NCBI GenBank assembly: GCA_022496185.1
Contig: WTXG01000263.1
Coordinates: 1 to 49,216 of the forward strand
Length of the DNA stretch: 49,216 bases
Reading direction: 5' to 3'
From: Multifurca ochricompacta
Lineage: Eukaryota > Basidiomycota > Agaricomycetes > Russulales > Russulaceae
A model generated the notes under the pieces. The model saw nothing but the letters and a program-made list of their open reading frames with translations, ran no database searches and was not told the DNA's origin. A program made the translations under genes and the position numbers. Positions 33,216 through 44,492 of the stretch are shown here, one piece after another (positions within the stretch are counted from its first letter, which is position 1; every line of letters begins with the position of its first letter).

Positions 33216-33764
33216 GTTATCTCATTTAATGATATGATCTGATCACATGTCAGATCTTAGATGAATGCATTTTTGAATTGTGTTATCTACACGTGATCAT
33301 AATCATGTCAAACCACTATCCCAGAACCTCTGTACATGACTCCAATGCAATAAAATCGCCCTTTGTTGTTGAATTTGTGGAACAGGCATAGCGCAACTTG
33401 TACTAGATACTACATTACTACTAGCTATTTCACCTTGTTTAGACTTAGAGGCTTAGATGCAGTCAATAATGCAATAGCAATTGCTTTATCTATAGCAGAT
33501 TCAATGTACTATATCAGCTACTAAATTAAATGAACATGTTAAATGCATTATCTTGTTATCTCATTTAATAATGTGATTTGATCACATGTCAGATCTTAGA
33601 TGTACATCCTAAGTATCTAATTAATTGTGAATGTGTTTTGGACTTATGTAATTATGTCGAACCGCTATCCCGGAACTTCTGTACCACTATCTTGGTTCAA
33701 CAATATTTGCTATTGTTTACTTTACATCACATGATTTGGCACAACATGCTGGGTGAATTGCATT
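33216..33764. repeat. Decayed repeat related to hAT-like interiors
   Basis: No gene. Two partial copies of a block (ATCTCATTTAATGAT, GATCACATGTCAGATCTTAGATG) at about 33220-33320 and 33545-33680. The block also occurs inside the family-B elements at 33773 and 35476 and, tandemly repeated, in family A. Confidence 0.6.
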
Positions 33765-33772
33765 CACTCAGC

Positions 33773-35308
33773 TAGTGAATAGCAGGGGTAACCCCCAGGT
33801 ATCTTCATTGGTACCCATACCCATACCTGTACCCGTCACTATGGGTACGGGTAACCCGCGGGTCACCTGCGGGTTGCCTGTGTTAAATGCGTGCAAGTTC
33901 TTTACTTGCATCGCGCATTTCAGATATCCAGCCCAGGCCATCCCAGACCAAGGAGATACACAACACATTCATTTATGGCTGCTTAAGATCCCTCAATGAT
34001 TCTTGTTTTATGCTCAGAAGATTAAGATAATTCATTATTCCATTTTTATTTTATTATTCTGGTCTCAATTTTATACAAGCACAACTAAAATCCACCCCAA
34101 TATACAGAGGTGATTAGATAGGATGTAATAGAACATTGAATGAAAAGCCTGTCAGATAACCACACAGAATGCAAAAATAATTGACAAATGCATAGTGATT
34201 GGCAGGGGTAACCCCTGGATATTTGTTTTGATACCCAGGTTACCCATAAAATGAAATGCGTGCAAGTTCTTTGGTTGCATCATGCATTTTGGACAATCAG
34301 CCCGGACCATCCCAGTCTGGGAGATATGCACTTGGATACAACGCGTTCATTTGTGGCTACTCAGGATCCCTCAATAATTGCTGATTTATGTTCAGAAGAT
34401 TAATTTGATTCTTTATTTACATTATTATTTTATTTCATTTTGTGGAACAGGCATGGCACAGGCTTGTACTTTAGATACTACTTTACTACTATCTTATCAG
34501 CTGTGAGGCTTAGATGCTTTCAATAGAGCGATAGCAACTACTTTATTACAGTAGTTATACAGTGTTTATATACATTCTATGTACTATATCAGCTACTAGA
34601 TTAAACAAATGCATTATCTCGTTATCTCATTTAATGATGTGATTTGATCATATGTCAGATCTTAGATGTATATTCTATGTATCTAATTAATTTGTGAATG
34701 CGTGTCTGTTGTGTTATCTATGTGTGATCACAATCATGTCAGACCAATGGAAAATCGCAGCCACAATTATTAAGTCAACCTTCCTTAATAGGAAGGAGAT
34801 CAGACCAATATGCTGGTCCAATGTAGTCGCTGCCCTATGCAGCCTGTAGATACACGCGGGCCCTGTTTTAGTAAACTAATTTGATAATTAGATTATAGAA
34901 TAGTCTAAAGTAGTCTAGAGTGTATTTTAGATAGTGCCAGACCGGCAGAATTGATCGTGCATTAATAAAACAGTTGCATCAGGATTTTCAAGAGAGTGGA
35001 TCACTGATAACACTTTTATTTTACATCGCACCATTGATCTGCTTTGATATTTCATAGGATAACACTAGAACATATTTACAAAAACCCTGTAGCATACATC
35101 AAATAAAATATAGTCATTTGTTTGCTACAAATGTATTTTATCATTAAATTTCTGCTGATCTTGTCAATGACTGATGGCCACTTATACCCACCAAACCCGC
35201 TGCATGGGTATGGGTTTCTGGTGGGTTGGGAGTTGTATACCTGTACCTGTACCTGTCAAAACCCATGGCACTTACCCACGTGGGTATGAAAACCCTTGCT
35301 GATCCCTA
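33773..35308. mobile_element. hAT-like non-autonomous element, family B, copy 1 (1536 bp)
   Basis: Ends TAGTGAATAGCAGGGGT and (inverted) TAGGGATCAGCAAGGGT; perfect TSD CACTCAGC at 33765-33772 and 35309-35316. Subterminal GGTACCC/GGGTAC-type hexamers at both ends. It is richer in TG/CA where copy 2 (35476-36906) keeps CG, so it is older. No transposase ORF. Confidence 0.9.
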
Positions 35309-35475
35309 CACTCAGCAAATTCAGCTTGCCGTACCAGACTAACACCAGTACCCCCTATCTATAGTCTATTCCCTCCAGTGCCATAGAGTGAATACTAGAA
35401 ATGGTGCAAACATTGAAATGGTTTTTTGACCCACTGTACATTGCATGCTCAATTGGCTTTGGTATTTCATAGGAT
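35309..35475. repeat. Relic related to family-C hAT interior, left part
   Basis: No gene. The last ~25 bp (GGCTTTGGTATTTCATAG) and the continuation after 36907 match the reverse complement of 23386-23520 in family C. Interrupted by family-B copy 2. Confidence 0.5.
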
Positions 35476-36906
35476 TAGTGAATAGCAGGGGTAACCCCCA
35501 GGTATCTTCATTGGTACCCGTACCCGTACCCGTCGCTACGGGTACGGGTAACCCGCGGGTCACCTGCGGGTTACCTGTGTAAACGCGTGCAAGTTTTTTG
35601 CTTGCACCGCGCATTTCGGATAACCAGCCCGGGCCATCCCGGTCAAGGAGATACACAACGCGTTCATTTGTGGCTACTCAGGATCCTTCAAAGATTCCTG
35701 TTTTATATTCATAAGATTAAGATAATTCATTATTCTATTGTTGTTTTATTATTCTGGTTTCAATTTTATACAAGCGCAACTAAAATCCACCCCAATATAC
35801 AAAGATGATTAGATAGATGTTATAGAACATTGATGAAAAGCCTGTCAGATAACTGCATAGAATGCAAAAATAATTGACAAATGCATAGTGATTGGCAGGG
35901 GTAACCCCTGGATATTTGTTTTGATACCCAGGTTACCCATAAAATGAAACGTGTGCAAGTTCTTTACTTGCATCGCGCATTTCAGACACCCGGCCCGGTC
36001 CATCCCGGTCAAGGAGATATGCACTTGGATACAACACGTTCATTTGTGGCTACTCAGGATCCCTCAATAATTGCTGATTTATGTTCAGAAGATTAAGTTT
36101 ATTCTTTATTTACATTATTATTTTATTTCATTTTGTGGAACAGGCATGGCACAGGCTTGTACTTTAGATGTACTATATCAGCTACTAGATTAAATGAACA
36201 CGTTATCTCGTTATCTCGTTTAATGATGTAATTTGATCATATGTCAGATCTTAGATGTATATTCTATGTATCTAATTAATTTGTGAACACGTTTCTGTTG
36301 TGTTATCTATGCGTGATCACAATCTTGTTGGACCAATGGAAAATCAAAGCCGTGATTGTTAAGTCAACCTTCCTTAATAGGAAGGAGATCAGACCAATAT
36401 GCTGGTCCATGCGATGCAATGTAGTCACTGCTCTATGCAGCCTGTAGATACACGCGGGCCTTGTTTCAGTAAAATAAATTGATAATTAGATTATAGAATA
36501 GTCTAAAGTAGTCTAGAGTGTATTTTAGATAGTGCCAGACCGGCAGAATTGATCGCGCGTTAATAAAACAGATGCATCATGATTTTCAAGAGAGTGGATC
36601 ACTGATAACACTTTTATTTTACATCGCACCGTTGATCTGCTTTGATATTTCATAGGATAACACTAGAATCTATTTACAGAAACCCTGTAGCATACATCAA
36701 ATTAAATCTTGTCATTTGTTTGCTACAGATGTATTTTATCATTACATTTCTGCTGATCTTGTCAATGACTGATGACCACTTATACCCACCAAACCCGCTG
36801 CGCGGGTACGGGTTTCTGGCGGGTTGGGAGTTGTATACCCGTACCCGTACCCGTCAAAACCCGCGGCGCTTACCCGCGCGGGTATGAAAACCCTTGCTGA
36901 TCCCTA
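35476..36906. mobile_element. hAT-like non-autonomous element, family B, copy 2 (1431 bp)
   Basis: Ends TAGTGAATAGCAGGGGT and (inverted) TAGGGATCAGCAAGGGT; TSD CATAGGAT at 35468-35475 and 36907-36914. Close match to copy 1 but with most CpG sites intact (CCCGTACCCGTCGCTACGGG) and a shorter middle. Inserted in the family-C-related relic. Confidence 0.92.
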
Positions 36907-37274
36907 CATAGGATAGTACTAGAACATATTTAATGACACCCTGTAGCATGCTGCAGATCCCATCTTGTCCTCTTGGGGCTGTAGGTGCACTTTATATCTG
37001 TATTTACTCAGGCCCAGCTGATCTTGTCCTCTTGGGGCTGTAGGCTCTTAGCAAAGTTCAATATAGGTCTATTCTTGCTGCATAAGCAAGGCAGAGTCCT
37101 CTGACTGCTTCAAGCCTTACACATGCATTAATCTCCACATTCTGGGCAGCTTTCCAACTAGGATATTTTCACCTCTGAGTTACCATGATCTCTACATCTT
37201 ATCTAATCTTACATAGCAAGCATGGGATAGAAGCACCTGTTACAGCCTGGGCTTTGGATGTGAAACCTCCAGCT
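36907..37274. repeat. Relic related to family-C hAT interior, right part
   Basis: No gene. AGTACTAGAACATATTTAA, ATAGGTCTATTCTTGCTG and CATAGCAAGCATGGGATAGA match family C in the same order. TCTTGTCCTCTTGGGGCTGTAGG occurs twice (split wording: TCTTGTCCTC, TTGGGGCTGTAGG). Ends at the Copia-1 TSD CAGCT (37270-37274). Confidence 0.55.
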
Positions 37275-37715
37275 TGGTATGATTATGGACGCAAAAGAAG
37301 ACAAGTGGAGACACGCAAGTGGGTTTAGAGGTGGATGCGAAGCAAGACACTCTGATTTGATACAAGCGAAACTAATAGGTTTTTTATACAGTTTATACTA
37401 TAGGAGTCAAATAGGAGACACAATACAAAGGAGTCGAAGCAGAAAGCCAAAAGCAATGGCTAGGGGTTCATACAATGTAAACTACAAGTCCTTTAGAATG
37501 AAGCGTGTGTGATGCTGAGTAAAAGGGGGTGTGCAATAGAATGATTACTGAAACAGATTTAAGTCGCGCTTGAATAAAATAAAACCGGAGTAATAAAATG
37601 GAAAGGTAGAATGCATTTACTCTTCCGAACATGAAACCTTAGACCATAGAATCTTGAGCGGTGTCCAAAGAATTAAGCTTGTCCAATTTGCACATCTTGA
37701 GATCCAGATCCATCA
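37275..37715 (-). repeat. 3' LTR of Copia-1
   Basis: TGGTATGATT...ATCCATCA on the plus strand, 441 bp. Contains blocks resembling the interiors of hAT families C (about 37354-37530) and B (about 37567-37650). The pol stop codon lies 43 bp inside it. Confidence 0.95.
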
Positions 37716-40700
37716 GTCCCCTCACAAGCGCAATGTAGGCCTAGGCAGGGAGTATGATACTTCACCTTCCATCTCGGAAGGGCTTTCATAAAAATATCTG
37801 CAGTCATATCATCAGTGGGACAATAAATGATTTTGATCGTGCCATTTGATATCACGTCTCGAATGAAGTGATAGCGAATGTCGATGTGTTTTGTTCGTGC
37901 ATGGTAGTTATCTTCGGTTGCTAGTTTGATCGCAGATTGATTGTCGCAATATAGAGTTGTCGGACTGGTGTGAGAAGGGAGTAGTTCTTGAATGAGTTTG
38001 CGAAGCCAGATAGCTTCTTTTGCTGCGTGCATTGCTGTGACATATTCAGACTCGGCAGTGGATAGGGTGACTAGTTCTTGTTTTCTGGAACTCCAGGATA
38101 CTGCGCCGCCGTCGATGAGGAATGTGTAGCCTGAGATAGCATGTCTGTGTTCTTGGTTCGCTCCATCAGAGTCGGTGAATCCTATGAGGTCGTGGCGCTC
38201 GCCGCCATAGGTCAGTTCCATGTCTCTAGTGCCAGAAAGATACTGCATGATTCTTTTGGCTGCTTCCCAGTGAATTTGACCAGGATTTTCGAGAAATTGT
38301 GATAGGGTTGAGACGGCGTAGGCGATGTCGGGACATGTACCAACTGAAGCGTACATGAGGCTTCCAATTGCCTCACGGTATGGCGTTCTCTTCATCTTTT
38401 CGGTGTCAGTTGGCATTTGCGGTGAGTCGTTACAGGAGTATTGAACTCCTGGTGGCATCGCAGTGTCGTAAGGTTTTACATCTTCTAACTTGAATCGCGC
38501 AAGAATGGAATTGATGTATGAGGTTTGAGATAATGATATTGTTCTTGCTTCTCTGTCACACGAAATCTTGATACCTAGCAGCCAATGAATTGGCCCTAAG
38601 TCTGTAAGAGCGTATTGCACGTTCAACTTGGCTTTGTATTGGGTAATCAAGTTGCTTGAGCTGCCTGTGAAGGCGCAGTCATCGATGTGGATGGCGAGTA
38701 TTAATATGTGTTTTTCGATGCGAATGTGGAATACACCTGGATCTGCGCTGCTAACGCGGAAACCCAGGTCAGTAAGGGCACACGAAAGTGTGTCGTACCA
38801 CTTTCGCCCAGCTTGTTTTAGACCGTAAAGTGACTTCTGTAGTTTCTTCACAGTGTTGCCATCTTGGCTTTCATAGCCAGGTGGAGCTTGCATGTATATT
38901 TCTTCATCTGCGTCGAGTTCTCCGTTGAGATATGCTCCATTGAAGTCAAAGGAATCGATTTCCCAGTCGTATCGTGCTGCCAGTGCCAGTATGGTGTGGA
39001 AACTGGTTAGTTTGGCAACAGGAGAAAATGTGTTGAAATAGTCGACTCCATATACTTGGGTAAAGCCGCGTGTGACAAGTCTCGCTTTGTACTTCTCCAC
39101 AGAACCATCAGCCTTGCATTTGATATGAAAGACCCACTTCGATCCAACTATGTTCTTGTCATTGGGACGTGGGACTGTAATCCACATATTTGCCTTTTCC
39201 AGAGTGAGTATTTCGCGATCCATAGCCTCCTTCCAAAGAGGCCAGTCGTCGCGTGTTTTGGCTTCGGTGAGTGATCTTGGGTCGCCTTCAGCATCTTCAA
39301 TAGCTGCTGCAATCATATCATCATATTCTGCCTGATAGGCATAAACTGTATTTGAAGATAGGTCAGCAATAGATGCAGAGCCTTCTTGAGTGTCCGGATG
39401 GTGATATTTGAGTCTAGAGGAGATTGTCGAGGCTGTTGGTGTACTTCTGCAAGCAGGCGGTGATCCTCCTTGGGCACTGAGGGTTCGTTGCATCGTTTCC
39501 GACAGTTTTATCAGGCATTGAGACTTTCGTGTTGGTTCTGCGGGCTCGATTCTCTTCTTTTTGGGTGCGTCTGGTGTTTGCAATGGTGCTTTGCCTTTTG
39601 AGGTTGCGGTGGGTTCCATTAATTCTTCTTCCACTTCTTCATCTTCTAATTCTTCTTCTCCACTGCTGGTGGCTGGAGGTCATACTTGCGTGCGTGCTGG
39701 CATGCTGAAAGTGGGTGGCTGAGAAGTTGTAACTGATGGCGATGGTGAAGTCCTTTGCTGTGGCTGTGTGACTACTGAAATGGGAGGTGTCAGGAGCATC
39801 ACGGTTGGTGGTTGTGGTGGACTCGGTGTAGTGTGGCTAGGAAGTGGTGAATACACCGTCACAGTAGGGGGTACGAACTTTATGTCTCTTTCCACAGAGA
39901 CGGTGCACCTGCCTGGCCAATACACACGATGCGCATGTGTGCTATCTCTGTTGTATCCCACCCATCTTGCCTCCAGTCCGCGTGCGTCTAGTTTTGAGCC
40001 AGAATTATTGTGGACCCAGATGCGCTGACCCCACTCCGGGATCCATCCTAAGTTAGGCTTCTCTCCATAGAGGCGTTCATGAGGTGTCACATTACCCAGT
40101 GCCTTCGTAGATGTACGATTCTTCAGCCAAATAGCAAAATGTATTGCTTCGCCCCATAGATACTTTGGGAGTTGCGTGTGATGCAGGATTGCGCGCACAT
40201 GCTCGAGAAGTCATCGGTTGAGAGATTCCGCTATACCATTATGTTGCGGAGTGTCGTGTGTTGTGAGGTGTCGTTCGGTTCCTTGCTCTTGCAGGAACTT
40301 GGTGAATTCGTTACTGGTGAACTCACCTCCGTGGTCAGACCGCAGTCGTCAAATCCATACGCCATGCTGAGTGTAGGCCCAATTTGCAAAAGTTTTGTAG
40401 GCTTGAATTGTTTCATCTTTGCTTTTGAGTAGCTCCAGCCTAGTAAATCGAGAGTAATCGTCTGTAAATGTCACGTAGTATTTGCAACCTCCAATGGTCG
40501 ACAATGGTGATGGCCCCCATAAGTCCGTATGGATCTCGTCTCCAAAAGCTTGAGCTGGTGGAGTAGCTCGTTCTTTCTTGATAGTCTTGCAAGTGAGCTT
40601 TGCATAGTCGCACAATTCACAACTAAGGGGAAAAACATCGTTTATTAGTCGCAGTCCGGTGACTGCGTTGTTGCGAATCAAAGCGCGGATGGAGTCCACT

Positions 40701-42133
40701 GAGATGTGTCCAAGGCGTCTGTGAAGTGTGAGAATATCCACTCTCTCGGGTTCGGGTGCAACTGCCGCCACGTGTACGTGCTCGACTTTGTATAGCCCAT
40801 TGGGGCTTGCACTGATTTTGCCAATCTCATCTCCTTTTGTATTTTTGATCTTGCAATCCTGGCCTTCGAAGGAAACAGTGTAACTGGCATTTGCAATACG
40901 TCCAATCGATACGACGGTGAGTCCAATTTCAGGTGCATATAAAGCGTCTTTGAGAATAACTGGTGTGGTCTTCAGCCCATTCGGCACCTCGATTTGAAGA
41001 TCGCCAGTTCCGATGGCATAGAAAACTCGTTTGTCGGCTGCAGTGATTGCTCTGGGTGGAATAGATCGATAAGAAGTGAAACGTTGGAGAAATGGGGAGA
41101 TGTGTTGTGAAGCGCCAGAGTCATAAAGCTCGGTTTCAGTGGTAAGTGCTGCACTCGCCATGTCATGTACTGATGTGTTTTGTAGATCACTTTGATCTTG
41201 CATCGTGATCAAGGACTCGTTCTCTTGATCACCTAGTTCTTCTATCATGGCCCAAGACTCAATATCGTTGGTCTTCTCCGCGATCGCAGCAACAGTGTTC
41301 GTGCTATTGCCTTTCTTCTTTGGCCATTGTCCCTCCTTTCCTCCTCCTTTTGCCCAGCACTCCGCTTTAACATGCCCCTTCTTGTGGCAGTTAAAGCACT
41401 CAACATTGCGCTTGCTCTTCTTTTTGTGCTGGCTACTGGCTGCAAATGCTTCATCTTGAGGCGATTTGTCTTTGCGGAGGAGCTTCTTTTTGTAAGTGTT
41501 GATAGCGACCCTTTTGACAGCTGCAGGTGTCAAGGCCAAATTACTGGAGTCGTATGCGGTTGTGAGGGAATCGATGGCAGCGTCGTAAGATGGTGGAAGG
41601 GAGCCTGTGAGGATGTCGACGTATTCGTCCTCGCCAATAGTTCTCCCAACAGATGCGAGCTTCTCTCGCATGTCATCAAGGTTGTCAAGGTGGGCACGTA
41701 CATTATCGTCCTCCCCACACTTCAAGTTTCTAAACTTCCTTCCCAGATTGACCATCAAACTACTTGATCACTTCTTGAACAAGTTCTTCAGTGAGTCCCA
41801 AACGTCCTTTGCTGTGGTCTTGTCTTTGATCTGGTTGAAGATTGTGTCGGGTACAGATACACCAATAAGCTCTTTGACTGTAGCTTCATGCATTGCCCAT
41901 CGTTCATCGGGGGAACGTCCTCCAACTGTGCCGGCATTGGTGTAAGTGGCTGTTATCGTGGCACTTGTGATGATTTCGGATAGCCCCTTCACATTGAAAG
42001 TCCACTTCATGCGGTCCCGGTAAGTGATCCAGTTGGATCCATCTGCAGCTAACTTGGTCAGGGTGATCTTCATGTCGTCAGCCATAATGTGAAAAGAGGG
42101 TGGTGCAGATAAAAAACGCAGGGTAAGTTTCAA
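37673..42133 (-). pseudogene. Copia-1 gag-pol polyprotein, one frame with four TGA stops
   Basis: About 1,486 codons in one frame with no frameshift. Order: Gag (best start MADDMKITLTKLAADGSNW, 42085), knuckle CFNCHKKGHVKAECW, protease ELYDSGASQHISPF, pre-integrase finger LHRRLGH...CELCDYAK, integrase HTDLWGP, SDHGGEF and HNGIAESLNR (D, D, E), acidic/Pro-rich linker, RT (KWVFHIKCKADGSVEKYKAR, AYLNGEL, SLYGLKQAGRKW, then HIDD where YVDD is usual), RNase H (FTDSDGANQEHRHAISGYT, STAESEYVTA, CDNQSAIKLA, RTKHIDIRYHF). TGA codons fall near 41766, 40348, 40210 and 39679, each where CGA restores a sensible Arg. The final residues are encoded in the 3' LTR. Confidence 0.92.
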
Positions 42134-42174
42134 GGTTTGTCTTTGGTCTTTTGCATTGATTTAATTGGCGACAG

Positions 42175-42188
42175 CAGGGCCCATAACC
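42175..42188 (-). other. Primer-binding site of Copia-1
   Basis: GGTTATGGGCCCTG on the minus strand directly next to the 5' LTR; fits half-tRNA priming by initiator tRNA-Met. Confidence 0.75.
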
Positions 42189-44089
42189 TGGTATGATTAT
42201 GGACGCAAAAGAAGACAAGTGGAGACACGCAAGTGGGTTTAGAGGTGGACGCGAAGCAAGACACTCTGATTTGATACAAGCGAAACTAATAGGTTTTTTA
42301 TACAGTTTATACTATAGGAGTCAAATTAGTGATTGTCAAGGGGTTTCATACCCGCGCGGGTAAGTGCCACGGGTTTTGCCAGGTACGGGTATGGGTATAC
42401 GGCTCCCAACCCGTGGAAACCCATACCCGCGTGGCAGGTTTGGCGGGTATAGGTGCCGATTATGCATTGACAAGATCAGTAGAATTTCCGAGATAAAACA
42501 CATCTGCAGCCACAAAAATACAAGATCTCGTCTGATGTATGCTACAGGGTTGTGTTAAATATGTTCTAGTATTATCCTACAAAATATCAAAGCAGATTAA
42601 TGGTGCGATGTAAAATAAAATCCTTATCAGTGATCCACTTTCTTGAAAACCATGATACATCTGTTTTATTAACGCGTGACCAATTCTGCCAGTCTGGCAC
42701 TATCTAAAATACACTCTAGACTACTTTAGACTGTATTGTAATCTAATTATCAAATTAGTTTGCTGAAACAAGGCCCGCGTGTATCTACAAGCTGCATGGG
42801 GCAGCGACTACATTGCATCGCATGGTGGTCTGACCTCCTTCCTATTAAGGAAGGTTGACTTAAACGCGCAGAATTGTGCATCCAGGGACCAGGACAGTCG
42901 CGCTTGTATGAAATGAAACTAGAATAATAAAATAATAATGTAAATAAAAAATCCTTTTAATCTTCTGAACATAAAAGAACAATTTTTGAGGAATCTTGAG
43001 TAGCCATAAATGAACGCGTTGTGTCCAAGTGCTTATCTCCTTGACCGGGATGGCCCGGGCCATTTATCCGAAATGCGCAGAAATGCAAAGATCGGTTGCG
43101 CTCGTATAAAATTGAAACCAGAATAATAAAATAAAATTGGAATAATAAATTATCTTAATCTTATGAACATAAAATAGGAATCTTTGAGGGATCTTGAGTA
43201 GCCATAAATGAACGCGTTGTGTCTGAGTGCGTATCTCCTTGACCGGGATGGCCCGGGCCGATTGTCCAAAATGCGCGATGCAAGTAAAGAACTTGCACGC
43301 ATTTCATTTTATGGGCAACCCAGGTATCAAAACAATTATCCAGGGGTTACCCCTGCCAATGTCTATGTGTTCATTAAATTTTTTTGCATTCTGTGTGGTT
43401 ATCTGACAGGCTATTCATCAATGTTCTATAACATCCTATCTAATCATCTCTGTATACTGGATTTTAGTTGTGCTTGTATAAAATTGAAAGCAGAATAATA
43501 GAAAAATAATGGAATAATGAATTATCTTAATCTTCTGAACATAAAACAAGAGCCATTGAGGGATCTTAAGCAGCCACAAATAAACACGTTGTGTATCTTC
43601 TTGGTCCAGGAAGGCCCAGGCCGGTTATCTGAAATGCGTGATGCAAGTAAAGAACTTGCACGCGTTTTCACGGGTGACCTGCGGGTAACCCGCGGGTTAC
43701 CCGTACCCATAGTGATGGGTATGGGTACGGGTACGGGTACCAACGAGTATACCCCAGGGTTACCCCTGCCAATCACTAAGTCAAATAGGAGACACAATAC
43801 AAAGGAGTCGAAGCAGAAAGCCAAAAGCAATGGCTAGGGGTTCATACAATGTAAACTACAAGTCCTTTAGAATGAAGTGCGTGCAATGCTGAGTAAAAGG
43901 GGGTGTGCAATAGAATGATTACTGAAACAGATTTAAGTCGCGCTTGAATAAAATAAAACTGGAGTAATAAAATGGAAAGGTAGAATGCATTTACTCTTCC
44001 GAACATGAAACCTTAGACCATAGAATCTTGAGCAGTGTCCAAAGAATTAAGCTTGTCCAATTTGCACGTCTTGAGATCCAGATCCATCA
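42189..44089 (-). repeat. 5' LTR of Copia-1, split by a hAT-like element
   Basis: Matches the 3' LTR on both sides of the insert; 441 bp without the 1452-bp insert and 8-bp TSD. Confidence 0.95.
42327..43778. mobile_element. hAT-like non-autonomous element, family B, copy 3 (1452 bp)
   Basis: Ends TAGTGATTGTCAAGGGG and (inverted) TAGTGATTGGCAGGGGT; TSD AGTCAAAT at 42319-42326 and 43779-43786. The empty site is visible in the other LTR (about 37407). Three diverged internal repeats (about 42890-43090, 43090-43370, 43470-43700) each run from an ATAAAATTGAAA-like start through GAACATAAAA to a GCAAGTAAAGAACTTGCA palindrome or its remnant. No transposase ORF. Confidence 0.93.
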
Positions 44090-44371
44090 CAGCTGTCACC
44101 ACTTCTGGTTGGACACCATTTGCTCTCTCTTTCATTGCAAGTTCTTGACAATAAAATTCATGACAGTAATTTAAATTTTAGTTTCAGACAGACTCTGATA
44201 CAGTACAAGTGAGATTGATGCATGATGCTGTGTATTCAGATTGCACGTATCCTGGGCTGCTTGCCTGCATTCCCTTGGTTTCATCCTCTTTCATCTCACC
44301 TCATGTGGCTTCACCCTCTTTCTTCTAAATTCATCCCCTTCTGCTTCACAAAACTCCTTCAACTAGGTCTC

Positions 44372-44377
44372 TATAAA
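44372..44377 (+). promoter_or_regulatory. Possible core promoter (TATAAA, CT-rich leader)
   Basis: TATAAA, preceded by pyrimidine-rich blocks (CACCCTCTTTCTTCT) and followed by a CT-rich run (CATTCTTTTCTCTGTCTC) about 40-75 bp downstream: a common fungal promoter layout. It points towards the ORF at 44493. Confidence 0.35.
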
Positions 44378-44492
44378 GTAGGGCAGGCCAGCAGAAGCAA
44401 AGGGAATCAAACTGTCATTCTTTTCTCTGTCTCACATTCTCCATCTCTTTGAGTGCTAAGCAACTTCCTGATGATCTCAAGCACAAGGTCAA

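Larger units (their letters stand above)
37275..44089 (-). mobile_element. Copia-1: young Ty1/Copia retrotransposon
   Basis: Two 441-bp LTRs (37275-37715, and 42189-44089 once the hAT-like insert is removed), TSD CAGCT at 37270-37274 and 44090-44094, a tRNA-Met-type primer site and one long gag-pol frame. LTRs differ at about eight positions, all at CpG/TpG/CpA sites. It is the best-preserved element here but carries four in-frame TGA codons. Confidence 0.95.

Noticed and set aside
37279..37512. 77-aa plus-strand ORF at the start of the Copia-1 LTR
   Set aside because: It lies within the LTR, is repeated in the other LTR, and resembles no protein family.
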